Origin: JAEUQQ01 sp963697285
GTDB taxonomy: Bacteria > Acidobacteriota > Vicinamibacteria > Vicinamibacterales > JAFNAJ01
Direction: 5' to 3'
DNA length: 64,000 nt
NCBI GenBank assembly: GCA_963697285.1
Contig: CAVONI010000011.1
Location: 186,001-250,000, forward strand
A model generated the notes under the pieces. It did no database searches. It had not been told where the DNA came from and saw only the letters and a list, made by a program, of their open reading frames with translations. The translations under genes were made by a program, and so were the position numbers. Below are positions 18,039 to 27,934 of this stretch, one piece after another (the first letter of the stretch is position 1; each line of letters begins with the position of its first letter).

Positions 18039-20705
18039 ATGGCGTCTGCCTCCATCCCCCCGTCGAACCTCACGCCTGCCATGCGCCAGTACTTCGAGGC
18101 GAAGCGGCAGCACGGCGACGCGCTGGTGTTCTTCAGGATGGGCGACTTCTACGAGATGTTCTACGAGGATGCGCTCACCGCTGCGCGCGTGCTCGAGCTC
18201 ACGCTGACATCGCGTTCGAAGGATGTCGGCGGCAACGCCGTGCCGATGTGCGGCGTGCCGCACCACGCGGCCGACGGCTACATCACGCGACTCGTCAAGC
18301 GGGGCTATCGCGTCGCCATCTGCGAGCAGATCGAGGATCCGAAGAAGGCCAAGGGCCTCGTCCAGCGGGCGGTCGTCCGCGTCGTGTCGCCGGGGACGCT
18401 GATTGACGCCGGGTACCTGGATGCGAGGGAACCCGCCTTCATCATGGCCATCGCGCCCGGCGAGCGTCCCGGAGGGAGGGCCGGCAGCAGCACGTGGCCC
18501 GTGGTGGGCACGGCCCTGATCGACCTCTCGACCGGTGAGTTCACGGTGGCCGAGTACGTCGGCGCCTCGGGGCAACTGGCGCTCGAGGAGGACCTGCGCA
18601 TCCTCCGCCCCCGCGAAATCGTAGTCGCGCAAAGCACCGATCTCGCGGCCGTGGCGCCGGAGGCGGCCACGCTGGGGATCTCGGTGACCACGATCGACCC
18701 GTGGGCGTTCGGGCTCGATCACGCCACGCGCGTGCTCACGGAGCAGTTGCGCGTCGCGTCGCTCGACGGTTTCGGCCTCGTGGCACGTCCGCTGGCGACC
18801 ACCGCGGCGGGCGCCCTCGTCCACCACCTGCGCGAGACGCAGAAAGTCGATCTCGCGCACGTGCGCGCCGTGCACCTGCGCGACTACGCCGACGGCTTGC
18901 TGATCGACCCCGTGACGCTCAAGCACCTCGAGATTCTCGAGGGCGCCGAGGGCGCACGCGACGGCTCGCTGCTCGACCACCTCGACCGCACGCAAACGTC
19001 CATGGGAGCCCGCCTGCTGCGGGCGTGGCTGGTCAAGCCGCTCGCGCGGCTCGAGCCGATCCACGATCGGCTCGACGCCGTCGAGGAGTTCGCGTTCCGC
19101 GCGCACGACCGCACGAAAGCGCGCGATGCGTTGCGCGTCGTGCACGACCTCGAGCGGTTGCTGTCGCGCGCGGCGCTGGGATCGGCGTCACCGCGCGACC
19201 TGAGCGCCATCCGCCAGTCGCTCATCGCCGTGCCACGCCTGCGGTCATTCCTCGACGAGTTCCAGGCGCCCCTGGTGCGCAGCCTCCTGTCGAGCCTCGA
19301 TGACGTGCCCGAACTGCGTGAACGGCTGACGAATGAACTGGCCGACGAGCCGCCGGCGCTTGCACGTGACGGTGGCGTGATTCGCGACGGCGTCGACAAG
19401 GAACTCGACGAACTGCGCGACATCAGCCGCAACGGCAAGCAACGCATTGCCGAGATGGAAGAGGCCGAGCGGCAGCGCACGGGCATCTCGTCGCTCAAGA
19501 TCCGCTTCAACCGCGTGTTCGGCTACTACATCGAAGTGTCGAAGTCGAACCTGCACGCGGTGCCGGACGACTACCTGCGGAAGCAGACCATCGCCGGCGG
19601 CGAGCGGTACATCACCGCGGGCCTGAAGGATTACGAAGACAAGGTGCTCGGCGCCGACGAGCGCATTACCGAGCGCGAAGTCGCCCTGTTCGACGCGCTC
19701 CGCGTGGCCGTGACGCGAGAGGCCGGTCGCATCCAGGAGACCGCACGTGCCGTGGCCACGCTCGATGTGCTCGCGACGCTCGCCGACGTGGCCGCGACCG
19801 AGAACTACACGAAGCCGCAGATGCACGACGGCGACGAGTACCTCGCCCTCGACGCGCGCCACCCCGTGGTCGAACACCGCACGCGCGATCCCTTCGTGCC
19901 CAACGACATCCGGCTCGACGGCCAGGCGAACCAGCTGGTGATCCTCACCGGGCCGAACATGGGCGGCAAGTCGACGTTCCTGCGGCAGACCGCGTTGATC
20001 GTGGTCCTGGCGCAGATCGGATCGTTCGTGCCCGCGCGGCAAGCCAAGCTCGCCATCGTCGATCGCGTGTTCGCCCGCGTCGGCGCGTCCGACAACATCG
20101 CGCGCGGACAATCCACCTTCATGGTCGAGATGCAGGAGACCGCCCGCATCCTGCACACCGCCACCTCGCGCAGCCTGGTGGTGCTCGACGAGATCGGCCG
20201 CGGCACCGCCACCTTCGACGGGCTGAGCATCGCCTGGGCCGTCGCCGAGTTCCTGGTGACGAACAGCCGCGCCAACCCGAAGACGCTCTTCGCCACCCAC
20301 TACCACGAGCTGACCGACCTCGCCGACTCGCACCAGGGCGTCGCGAACTTCCACGTGGCCGTCCGCGAGTGGCGCGACGACATCGTCTTCCTGCGCAAGG
20401 TCATCGAAGGACGCGCCGATCGCAGCTACGGGATCCAGGTGGCGCGCCTGGCCGGCCTGCCGGCCGCCGTCATCGCCCGCGCCCGCGAGATCCTCACCGC
20501 CCTCGAGCGCGACGAGCTCTCGCGCGGCGGCCGCCCATCGATGCACGACACCGCGCGCCCGGCCGTCGAGCAGCTCGGCCTCTTCCAGAGCCCGCCGACG
20601 CACGAGCACGTGATCGAGCGGCTGCGCGGGGCGTCGATCGACGACCTCACACCGCTGGCGGCCCTCACGCTGCTCGCCGAGCTCAAACGCGAGGTCGATC
20701 GGTGA
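18039..20705 (+). CDS. mutS: DNA mismatch repair protein MutS
   Basis: MutS recognises mispaired bases and starts mismatch repair. At 888 residues it is full length. The mismatch-binding Phe and Glu lie in MGDFYEMFYEDA near residue 35, followed by GVPHHAADGYITRLVKRGYR. Domains II-III and the clamp come next, then the ABC ATPase with Walker A GPNMGGKSTFLRQ near 640, STFMVEM, Walker B and signature VVLDEIGRGTATFDGLSIAW, and FATHYHELTDL. The C-terminal tail carries the short beta-clamp-like segment QLGLFQSP. The start was set at ATG 18039 because the protein aligns from SNLTPAMRQYFEAKR onward. It is transcribed alone, divergent from tsaB. Confidence 0.97.
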   Translation: MASASIPPSNLTPAMRQYFEAKRQHGDALVFFRMGDFYEMFYEDALTAARVLELTLTSRSKDVGGNAVPMCGVPHHAADGYITRLVKRGYRVAICEQIEDPKKAKGLVQRAVVRVVSPGTLIDAGYLDAREPAFIMAIAPGERPGGRAGSSTWPVVGTALIDLSTGEFTVAEYVGASGQLALEEDLRILRPREIVVAQSTDLAAVAPEAATLGISVTTIDPWAFGLDHATRVLTEQLRVASLDGFGLVARPLATTAAGALVHHLRETQKVDLAHVRAVHLRDYADGLLIDPVTLKHLEILEGAEGARDGSLLDHLDRTQTSMGARLLRAWLVKPLARLEPIHDRLDAVEEFAFRAHDRTKARDALRVVHDLERLLSRAALGSASPRDLSAIRQSLIAVPRLRSFLDEFQAPLVRSLLSSLDDVPELRERLTNELADEPPALARDGGVIRDGVDKELDELRDISRNGKQRIAEMEEAERQRTGISSLKIRFNRVFGYYIEVSKSNLHAVPDDYLRKQTIAGGERYITAGLKDYEDKVLGADERITEREVALFDALRVAVTREAGRIQETARAVATLDVLATLADVAATENYTKPQMHDGDEYLALDARHPVVEHRTRDPFVPNDIRLDGQANQLVILTGPNMGGKSTFLRQTALIVVLAQIGSFVPARQAKLAIVDRVFARVGASDNIARGQSTFMVEMQETARILHTATSRSLVVLDEIGRGTATFDGLSIAWAVAEFLVTNSRANPKTLFATHYHELTDLADSHQGVANFHVAVREWRDDIVFLRKVIEGRADRSYGIQVARLAGLPAAVIARAREILTALERDELSRGGRPSMHDTARPAVEQLGLFQSPPTHEHVIERLRGASIDDLTPLAALTLLAELKREVDR

Positions 20706-20861
20706 GGCACTGGCGCCGGGGCCAGTCGCCCGCGGCCCCGTCAACGTCGCGAGGCGTTCAGACGGCCGCACGTCCGTACCGCTGAATCCACTCGCACCGG
20801 CTCCCGATTGGATCAAGGATGGTCGCGCGTGGCGCCAGCCACGCGATGGAGGCGACCCGCC

Positions 20862-22566
20862 ATGATCCTGCTCAATCCCAAGCGTCCCGACCTGGGGCGG
20901 CTCGACGAGCGCTCACGCACGCTGATCCAGAAGACGATCGGTTTCTTCGAGGCAAAGGGCAAGGCCAGGCTGCGCGAAGACGACATGCAGCGCGCCTGGT
21001 ATGCCGATTTCCTCGAGTTCGCCGCGCGCGAACAGCTCTTCGCAACCTTCCTCACGCCATCCGCGCACGGCGCAGACGGTGCCCGGTGGGACACGTACAG
21101 GAACTGCGCGCTCAACGAAGTGCTCGGCTTCTATGGCCTGCCGTACTGGTACACGTGGCAGGTCACCATCCTCGGCCTCGGACCGATCTGGATGAGCACC
21201 AACGACGCCCTCAAGCACCGGACGGCCAGATTGCTCGAGCAGGGCGGCGTGTTCGGGTTCGGTCTCTCAGAAAAGGAACACGGGGCCGACATCTATTCGT
21301 CCGACATGGCGCTCGTCCAGACCTCAGACGGGCACTACGTCGCCCGCGGTGACAAGTACTACATCGGCAACGGCAACGAGGCAGCGCTGCTGTCGGTCTT
21401 CGGCAAGATCGCCGCGACCGGCGAGTACGTCTTCTTCGCCGTCGACCCGCGCCGCCCCGAGTACCGGCTCGTCAGGAACGTCGTCGCGAGCCAGTCGTAC
21501 GTCGCCGAGTTCGAGTTGCGCGACTATCCGGTCACCGACGCCGACATCCTGCTGCGGGGGGCCGCCGCGTGGGACGCGGCACTCAACACCGTCAACGTCG
21601 GCAAGTACAACCTCGGGTGGGCGTCCATCGGGATCTGCACGCACGCCTTCTACGAGGCCATCACCCATGCCGCACACCGGCGCCTCTACGGGATGGCGGT
21701 CACCGACTTCGCCGCACGTCAAGCGGATGTTCACCGATGCCTACGCCAGGCTGGTCGCGATGAAGCTGTTCGCCCTTCGGGCCGCCGACTACTTCCGATC
21801 GGCCTCGCGCGACGACCGACGCTACCTGCTGTTCAACCCGGTCGTGAAGATGAAGGTGACGACCGAGGGCGAGAAGGTGATCGACCTGCTGTGGGACGTG
21901 ATCGCGGCCAAGGGGTTCGAGAAAGACACCTACTTCGAGATGGCGGCCCGTGACATCCGGGCGCTGCCGAAGCTCGAGGGCACCGTGCACGTGAACATCG
22001 CCCTGATCGTGAAGTTCATGCGGAACTACCTGTTTTCGCCCGCCGAGTTCCCGCCGGTGCCGCGGCGCGACGACCCGGCCGACGACGTGTTCTTCTGGGA
22101 CCAGGGACCGGCCAAGGGGCTGGGAAAGGTGCGGTTCCACGATCCGTCGCCGGTCTTCGCCGCGTGGAGCACGCCCAACGTGGCGCTCTTCCGCGAGCAG
22201 ATGGCGGCCTTCCGCGAACTGCTCTTCCGCGCGACGCCGACCGACGAGCAGGCCAGGGACGTCGACTTCCTGCTCGCCGTCGGCGAGATCTTCACCCTCA
22301 TCGTCTACGCACAGCTCGTGCTCGAGAACGCGACACTGATGCCGGAGGCTGGCGTCGACAACGACCTGGTCGACCAGATGTTCGACGTGTTCGTGCGCGA
22401 CCTGTCGCGTCACGCGCTCGACCTGCACATGAAGCCGTCCTCGACGACCGCGCAGATGGAGCACGCGCTGCGGATGGTGCGGAAGCCCGCGGTCGATCCC
22501 GCGCGCTACGATCGCGTCTGGCGTACGGTGCACGCACTCGCGGGGGCGTACGAGATGAACCCCTGA
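20862..22566 (+). CDS. Acyl-CoA dehydrogenase family protein (one-base frameshift near 21711)
   Basis: An FAD-dependent acyl-CoA dehydrogenase-like protein of about 567 residues once the frame is repaired. The first part runs from MILLNPKRPDLGRLDERSRT through GGVFGFGLSEKEHGADIYS and KYYIGNGNEAALLSVFGKIA to MAVTDF. The frame then shifts and continues PHVKRMFTDAYARLVAMKLF through the four-helix C-terminal domain to the stop. The junction TTC GCC GCA reads correctly (Phe-Pro-His) if one base is removed; the total span is one base over a multiple of three. The ATG has GGAGG about 10 nt upstream. The substrate is unknown. Either a pseudogene or, more likely given four similar cases here, a consensus error. 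Confidence 0.8.
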
Positions 22567-22599
22567 GGCTCAGGGCGGCGGCCGGGGGCGACTTCGTCG

Positions 22600-23406
22600 C
22601 TACGCCAGATACCGCTCGAACAGCGCCAGCAACCCTTCGGGGTTGTCGGTGTTCAGCCAGTGCCCGCCTTCGACGTGGTGGAGGTGCACGCCGTGGACTG
22701 TCGCCTCGGCGGCGACCAGGCGTGCGACCGCCGCCGCGTCGAGCGTGGACGACCGCGTGGCCTTCACCACGTGGATGTCGAGCCCGGGCGGCGGCGCCTC
22801 GATGACGTCCCACAGGTCGAGCCTGAAGAAGTCGTCCATCAGCGCCCGCATGACGGCGAAGTCGATCCTCCAGCGGTAGCGCCCGTCGCTGAAGGCGAGG
22901 TTGGCCGACATCCAGGCCGCGACCGCCTGCGCGAAGCCCCCGGCCGTGATCCCGTCGATGGCTTCCTGCCGCGACGCGAAGTCCGGAGGCAGCGAGGCCA
23001 CGACGTCGAGCATCTGCCAGGCGCTCCCGCTGGGAGGTTTGGCCGCCGGCGTCGAGTCGATGACCCATACCTGCGAGACAAGGCCGGGGTCGAGCGCGGC
23101 GGCCTGGAGCGCCACCTTCCCGCCGAACGAGTGGCCGATGATGACGACGGGCGCAGGTTCCTCGTGCAGCAGGTGGATGACGTCGCCAGCACACGTCTCG
23201 ATGGAATACGGCGGTCGCGGCTTCGGCGAGTCGCCATGGTGCCGCAGGTCGACCATCCGCGCCCGCCAGTGCTGACGATCGGTGACGAGGCGTCGCGCGA
23301 CCGGCGCCCAGTTGCGCCCGCGTCCGTAGATGCCGTGAAGGAACAGGACGCTTCTCGGCGCGTCAGCGACGCCTATGACCGACGAGGCAAGGGCAACGGG
23401 TGGCAT
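22600..23406 (-). CDS. Alpha/beta-hydrolase (YbfF/esterase-like)
   Basis: A 268-residue cytoplasmic alpha/beta hydrolase. Seen: oxyanion-loop motif LFLHGIYGRGRNWAP near residue 21, DLRHHGDSPKP near 53, the nucleophile elbow GHSFGG with Ser93, VWVIDSTP near 112, and the terminal catalytic His in VEGGHWLNTDNPEG near 249. Short-chain esterases such as YbfF share exactly this layout, including the DLRnHG block and a late GGHW. The substrate is unknown. It converges on the acyl-CoA dehydrogenase gene and diverges from the Yip1 gene. A TACAAT hexamer 41 nt upstream may be its promoter. Confidence 0.85.
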   Translation of the reverse strand: MPPVALASSVIGVADAPRSVLFLHGIYGRGRNWAPVARRLVTDRQHWRARMVDLRHHGDSPKPRPPYSIETCAGDVIHLLHEEPAPVVIIGHSFGGKVALQAAALDPGLVSQVWVIDSTPAAKPPSGSAWQMLDVVASLPPDFASRQEAIDGITAGGFAQAVAAWMSANLAFSDGRYRWRIDFAVMRALMDDFFRLDLWDVIEAPPPGLDIHVVKATRSSTLDAAAVARLVAAEATVHGVHLHHVEGGHWLNTDNPEGLLALFERYLA

Positions 23407-23447
23407 GTGAGTGAGAGCCCGGGGTTCGTGCGAACGTATCGTGCGGT

Positions 23448-23453
23448 ATTGTA
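23448..23453 (-). promoter_or_regulatory. -10 element TACAAT, alpha/beta-hydrolase gene
   Basis: TACAAT on the minus strand, 41 nt before the ATG at 23406, in the 135-bp divergent spacer. No convincing -35 element is seen. Confidence 0.35.
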
Positions 23454-23490
23454 GGCTGTCGGCATCGATCGACCGCGCGGCGTCTTGCAG

Positions 23491-23496
23491 TAGACT
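23491..23496 (+). promoter_or_regulatory. -10 element TAGACT, Yip1/DUF2752 unit
   Basis: TAGACT lies 45 nt before the ATG at 23542. That start has a good Shine-Dalgarno sequence (AAGGAG, 5 nt spacing), so this is a conventional leadered promoter. Confidence 0.35.
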
Positions 23497-23541
23497 GCAC
23501 CATCCCCCACGCCGTTCGCGCGCGATGCGCAAGGAGCCACC

Positions 23542-24228
23542 ATGAGCGACTCTTCCGGACCCGGTCCATTCCCTGGCATGTCGTTTCCTCCCCCGCCTCC
23601 TCCCCCTGGCGGAGGCAGCCTGCGCACGGGCCCAGCCTGGGAAGCCGATGGAGCGCCCGTCGAGAAGTTCATCGCGACGGCGCGCGCGCTGGTGACGGAT
23701 CCCAACGGCTTCTTTCCGCGGCTGCGCCTGACGGGCGGGCTGCAGAACCCGATGATTTACCTGGTCATCGGCCTGGCCATCTCCGGGCTCGCGTCGGCGG
23801 TCTACTCGTTCTTCACGCCGCGCTCGTTCATGGGCAGTTACGGCGCGATGTCGGGCGGCGGCCTCGGGATGGTCATCGCGTATCCGCTCTTCGGCCTTGT
23901 CGGGTCGTTCATCGGCGGTGGGCTTTTCCACCTCGTGCTGTCGCTGCTCGGTGGCGTCAAGCAGCCGTTTGAAGCGACCTACCGTGTCGTCGCGTACGTC
24001 ATGGGCACGACGTCGCTCTTCGCCCTGGTACCGATCTGCGGCGGGTTCATCGGCGCCATCTACGGTCTCTATCTCTACGTCATCGGCCTCGCCAACGTGC
24101 ACGAGTGCGATACGGGCAAGGCCGCGATCGCGGTCCTCACGCCTGCTGTTGTCTGCTGCGTCGCCGTGTTCCTGTTCTGGGCCGCCATTGCGGCGCTGAT
24201 CTTCGGCGCTGCCGCTGCGATGCGGTGA
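23542..24228 (+). CDS. Yip1-domain membrane protein
   Basis: A 228-residue membrane protein with a proline/glycine-rich cytoplasmic N terminus (FPPPPPPPGGG) followed by EKFIATARALVTDPNGFFPR, the usual lead-in of bacterial YIP1-family proteins. Five hydrophobic spans follow (for example LVIGLAISGLASAVYSF, IAYPLFGLVGSFIGGGLFH, GFIGAIYGLYLYVIGLANVH, AVVCCVAVFLFWAAIAALI). LGGVKQPFEATYRVVAY fits the Yip1 motif. The function in bacteria is unknown; eukaryotic Yip1 proteins act in membrane trafficking, which should not be transferred here. It overlaps the next gene by 4 bp (GTGA). Confidence 0.75.
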   Translation: MSDSSGPGPFPGMSFPPPPPPPGGGSLRTGPAWEADGAPVEKFIATARALVTDPNGFFPRLRLTGGLQNPMIYLVIGLAISGLASAVYSFFTPRSFMGSYGAMSGGGLGMVIAYPLFGLVGSFIGGGLFHLVLSLLGGVKQPFEATYRVVAYVMGTTSLFALVPICGGFIGAIYGLYLYVIGLANVHECDTGKAAIAVLTPAVVCCVAVFLFWAAIAALIFGAAAAMR

Positions 24229-24641
24229 CGATCACGGCCCGGCGGCTCGAGCGCGGCGACACCGACCACGAGCTGATCTGGTCGAGCGTCGCGCTCGTGT
24301 CGCTTGCCGGGCTATGGCTCTACGCGCAATTGCCCGGTGCGCCACCGCTGGCGTGCCCATTCCACGCGATCACCGGCTGGCCATGCGTCACCTGCGGCGG
24401 CACGCGCGCGATGCTGGCGCTCATGCGCGGTGCGATCGGCGAGGCCTTCGTCTGGAATCCCCTGGTCGCGTCGGCGGGGCTGGCCGCCGTTCCCTACCTC
24501 GTCTACGCGATCGTCACGGTGATGGGTGGCCTGCCGCGCCTCCACGTGCGCCTCGATGCACGTGATTGGATCGTCCTCCGGATCTCGACGGTCGCCGTCG
24601 TCACGGCGACGTGGGCCTTCCTGATCGTCGCCGGACGCTGA
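24225..24641 (+). CDS. DUF2752 membrane protein
   Basis: A 138-residue protein matching DUF2752 (PF10825): a first span (WSSVALVSLAGLWLYA), then the Cys-rich segment CPFHAITGWPCVTCGGTRAM characteristic of the family, followed by WNPLVASAGLAAVPYLVYAI and a last span VVTATWAFLIVAGR. Conserved cysteines are in C-P and CxxCGGTR. The function is unknown. Start GTG 24225 overlaps the Yip1-gene stop (GTGA), and DUF2752 genes commonly sit beside small membrane-protein genes, so the two probably act together. Confidence 0.8.
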   Translation: MTITARRLERGDTDHELIWSSVALVSLAGLWLYAQLPGAPPLACPFHAITGWPCVTCGGTRAMLALMRGAIGEAFVWNPLVASAGLAAVPYLVYAIVTVMGGLPRLHVRLDARDWIVLRISTVAVVTATWAFLIVAGR

Positions 24642-24651
24642 CGACGGCGCG

Positions 24652-25672
24652 ATGCAGCAGCCTTCACTCTTTGGCAGCGACCTGCCTGGCCCCATCGACG
24701 TAACGCCAGGGGATGCCGTCGCCGCGCAGTTGGCCGACGAACATGCGCGGGCCCGCGCGGTGGCCGATCGGCTGCCGGCGCTGGTGAAGTGCGGCACCAG
24801 TTCCTGGAGCTTCCCGGGCTGGGCCGGCATCGTCTACGGCACCGCGCGAACGCAGGGTCAGCTGGCGCGGTCCGGGCTGCGCGAGTACGCGCGCCATCCC
24901 CTGCTCACGACCGTCGGCATCGATCGCAGCTACTACGCGCCCATCCCACGCGAAGACCTCTGCAGCTATGCCGAGCAGCTTGCCGCCGGGGTTCCCGTGC
25001 TGCGCCAAGGCGCCGGCGACCGTCACGTCGATGGTCGTCCCGGGGGGACGACGCGAGACGCCGGTTCCGAATCCGGACTTCCTGTCGCCCGAACGGTTCG
25101 CGTCCGACATGCTCGAAGGCTTCGCAGAGGTCTTCGCCGACCACTGCGGCCCATTCATCGTCGAGTGCCCGCCGGCGCCCCGCGGGTATCCGGTCGATCC
25201 TGCGGCCTTCGCGGAGCGGCTCGACCGTTTCCTCGAGCCGCTGCCGCGCGAGTGGCAGTTCGCCGTCGAGTTGCGTGACGAGCGGTTGCTGACGCCCGCC
25301 TATGCGCGCGTGCTCGCGCGCCACGGCGCAGGGCACGTCTACAACGCGTGGAGCGCGATGCCGCCGCCCGCGGCGCAGGCACGGATCATCGATCCGGGAC
25401 GGTTGCGGTTCATCGTGGTCAGGCTGCTCCTGCCACCGGGCACCTGGTACGAGGATCAGCGCGAGAAGTTCCGGCCGTTCAATCGCATCGTCGAGCCCGA
25501 CGAGAACATGCGCAGCGAGGTCGGCCGCCTGATTGGTGATGCCGTCAGGAGATCCCAACCAGCGTGGTTGCTGGTCAACAACAAGGCCGAAGGCTCTGCC
25601 CCACTCACCGTCCGCGCGATTGCCGAACGGGTAGTGACCATGGGCGGGCGTTTGGCGGCTCGTGTGGAGTAG
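24652..25672 (+). CDS. DUF72 family TIM-barrel protein (one-base frameshift near 24980)
   Basis: A YecE-like DUF72 protein, about 339 residues after frame repair. The N-terminal part has KCGTSSWSFPGWAGIVYG near residue 46, GIDRSYYAPIPREDLCSYAE and then breaks. In the next frame it resumes PPGFPCCAKAPATVTS, then FLSPERFASDMLEGFAEVF, FIVECPPAPRGYPVDP, WQFAVELRDERLLTP and RFIVVRLLLPPGTWYEDQRE. One surplus base in CTTGCC at 24979-24984 explains the break, and the span is one base over a multiple of three. The family's activity is unknown. It sits 10 bp after the DUF2752 gene and 3 bp before the alkaline phosphatase gene. Confidence 0.78.
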
Positions 25673-25675
25673 TTC

Positions 25676-27934
25676 ATGTCGCTGTCCCGGTCCGTCTGTC
25701 ACTTCGTTGCCACCGCGTCGCTGCTCGCCGTCCTGTCCACGTCAACCGCATTCGCGCAGGCGCACATCCGCATCATGCCGCCGGATCGTGCGACGTTCGC
25801 CGTCGGGCAGCGGTTCGACATACGCGTCGAGGCCACCTCGACGAGCGAGGTGCCGCCGGCAGGCCTCCGGGTTCAGATCGACGGAATAGACGTCAGCGAG
25901 AGGAACATCCTCGACGTTGGAACAGGCGGAGCGCGCGGGGCTGGCGGCACGGGCGCGACGGGGCCCGGAGTCGCCGCGGCCGACCGTGCCGGCGCGGCGC
26001 CACCGAACTCCGCGAACTTCCTGATCCGAGCGCACAGCTTCTCGAAGGCTGGCAAGCACGTCATCCGTGCCGTGACCGACGACGGCGGTGCGGCCGAGGT
26101 GACGGTGCAGGTTGACGCCTGGCAGGCGGCGCGCGCGGGAGCCACGCGTGCCAGGAACGTGATCTTCCTGCTGGGCGACGGCATGGGCATCGCGCACCGG
26201 ACGGCCGCTCGAGTGCTCGCTCACGGCGTGACCGAAGGACGGGCCAACGGCCTGCTGGCGATGGATACGATGCCGGTTACGGGTCAGGTGATGACGCCAT
26301 CCTTCAATGCCCTGATCACCGACTCCGCACCCGGCATGTCGGCGTACGCCACGGGAAACAAGGCCAACAACAATCACGAGGGCGTCTTCCCCGACAACAC
26401 CGATGGCGACAACTTCGACAATCCGCGCGTCGAGTACATCGGTGCCTTCCTCAGGCGCACGCGCGGCGCGGGGTTCAACGTCGGCCTCGTCACGACCGCG
26501 GACGTCACGGACGCCACGCCGGCGGCCAATGCCGTGCACACGGCACAGCGTGATGCCAGCGCCGAGATCGCCGCTGCGCTCTTCGACCAGCGCGAGATCA
26601 ATGGCGTCACCGTGCTGCTGGGAGGTGGCCGCCGGCACTTCGAGCCCGTATCGACGGCCAGCTCGCGCAAGGACGGCCGCACGCTCACCAGTGAGTACCG
26701 GCAGGCCGGTTACCACGTCATCTCGACGCGCGCCGAGTTGGAGGCGCTGCAGCAGGCCACGGCGAAACCGAAGGCCCTCCTTGGCCTGTTCCATCCGAGC
26801 CACATGTCGGTCGCCTTCGACAAGGTGGGCGCGTCACGCTACAGCGAGGAGCTGGCACAGCCGCGCCTTGCCGACCTGCGCGACCAGCCGATGCTCGACG
26901 AGATGGCGCGTGTGGCCATCGACACGCTCGCCTCTTCGTCGCCCAAGGGGTTCTACCTGTTGATCGAAGGCGCGTCGATCGACAAGCGGGCGCATGCCGC
27001 CGACGCCGAGCGCACGATCTGGGACACGATCGAATTCGATCGTGCCGTTCGGGTCGCGATCGACTTCGCGCAGGTGACCAACACGGATCGCGATCCGTAC
27101 AACGACACCCTGGTCATCGTGACTGCGGATCACGAATGCGGCGGGCTCGGAATCATTGGCGTCGGCAACGAGCGGTACGCGCCCGAGATCACCGGACGCG
27201 CGTCGCGCGACTACGTCGCCGTTTTCCGCTACCGTCCCGACCAGGCCCAGTTGCTCAACTTCTTCCCCAACTACGAGCCCGACACCGACGGCTATCCGAA
27301 GGATCCCGACCCGACGCGCAAGGTACTGCTCGGATGGGCCGCTGCGCCCGACCGATTCGAGAACTGGCTGTCGAACCGGCTGATGCTCGAGCCGGCCATC
27401 GCTCGCCCGGAGGAACGCGACGGCGTACGCCGCCGTGTCGCTGTGGCCAATCCCGCGCGGGATGGCAACCTGCCGACCAGCGACAACAAGTCGGTCGAGG
27501 GCCGCGCCGTGCCCGGCTTCCTCGTGGAGGGCACGATCGAGAACGGGAAGGAGTCGTGCACGGAGGTCGACGGCTGCGCGGGCGACACCTCGTCGATCGG
27601 GCACACCTTCTCGGGCCACACGGCCAACGATGTCGTGTTGTCAGCGTTGGGGCCTGGCGCCTGGCAGTTCACGGGCACCTACGAGAACACCGACGTCTTC
27701 ATCCGGATGTTGCGGGCCACCACGGGCGACTGGTCGTTCCCTGGGGCGCCCCGCGCTGCGCCGCGCGTCGCCCCGTTGAGGGGGTCGCATCTGTCTTCAT
27801 CAGCGTCTTCAAGCTGTGCCCCCCGGCCAGGGTGCCAGAGCTTGAAAAAAGCGATAAAGAAAGACGTGACCCCTTTTAGACGCCGAAGCGCTCCGCATCC
27901 CAGGGCACGCCCAGGGCGTCGGGCGGCGCCATGA
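25676..27934 (+). CDS. Secreted alkaline phosphatase, PhoA superfamily, with N-terminal Ig-like domain
   Basis: A signal peptide (FVATASLLAVLSTSTAFAQA) precedes an Ig-like domain of about 100 residues (IRIMPPDRATFAVGQRFDIR). The phosphatase domain follows: FLLGDGMGIAHRTA with metal ligand Asp168, the phosphorylated Ser217 in ITDSAPGMSAYATGNKANN, LIEGASIDKRAHAADAE, VTADHECGGLG, and the late metal ligand in IGHTFSGHTANDVVL. It releases phosphate from monoesters outside the cytoplasm. The conserved domain ends near GDWSFPG; roughly the last 60 codons read through the REP-like doublet at 27781-27873 and overlap the 3' end of the convergent aconitase gene by 59 bp. The native stop may have been lost. 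Confidence 0.85.
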   Translation: MSLSRSVCHFVATASLLAVLSTSTAFAQAHIRIMPPDRATFAVGQRFDIRVEATSTSEVPPAGLRVQIDGIDVSERNILDVGTGGARGAGGTGATGPGVAAADRAGAAPPNSANFLIRAHSFSKAGKHVIRAVTDDGGAAEVTVQVDAWQAARAGATRARNVIFLLGDGMGIAHRTAARVLAHGVTEGRANGLLAMDTMPVTGQVMTPSFNALITDSAPGMSAYATGNKANNNHEGVFPDNTDGDNFDNPRVEYIGAFLRRTRGAGFNVGLVTTADVTDATPAANAVHTAQRDASAEIAAALFDQREINGVTVLLGGGRRHFEPVSTASSRKDGRTLTSEYRQAGYHVISTRAELEALQQATAKPKALLGLFHPSHMSVAFDKVGASRYSEELAQPRLADLRDQPMLDEMARVAIDTLASSSPKGFYLLIEGASIDKRAHAADAERTIWDTIEFDRAVRVAIDFAQVTNTDRDPYNDTLVIVTADHECGGLGIIGVGNERYAPEITGRASRDYVAVFRYRPDQAQLLNFFPNYEPDTDGYPKDPDPTRKVLLGWAAAPDRFENWLSNRLMLEPAIARPEERDGVRRRVAVANPARDGNLPTSDNKSVEGRAVPGFLVEGTIENGKESCTEVDGCAGDTSSIGHTFSGHTANDVVLSALGPGAWQFTGTYENTDVFIRMLRATTGDWSFPGAPRAAPRVAPLRGSHLSSSASSSCAPRPGCQSLKKAIKKDVTPFRRRSAPHPRARPGRRAAP
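27781..27824 (-). repeat. REP-like element, copy 1 (inverted)
   Basis: Reverse complement of the element at 40606-40709, about 75% alike by eye, with core AGCTTGAAGA and terminal GACCCC. It faces copy 2 across a 5-bp spacer, so the pair can form a long hairpin between two convergent genes. Confidence 0.6.
27830..27873 (+). repeat. REP-like element, copy 2
   Basis: Direct-orientation copy: starts near GGGTGCCAGAGCTTG, carries AAAGCGATAAAGAAAG, and ends ACGTGACCCC, matching 40667-40709 closely. It ends 2 bp from the stop codon of the aconitase-family gene and lies inside the run-on end of the alkaline phosphatase frame. Confidence 0.7.

Noticed and set aside
21700..21730. Programmed frameshifting in the acyl-CoA dehydrogenase and the four other broken genes
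   Set aside because: The five sites share no slippery heptamer, stop codon or downstream stimulator, and the protein families are not known for recoding.
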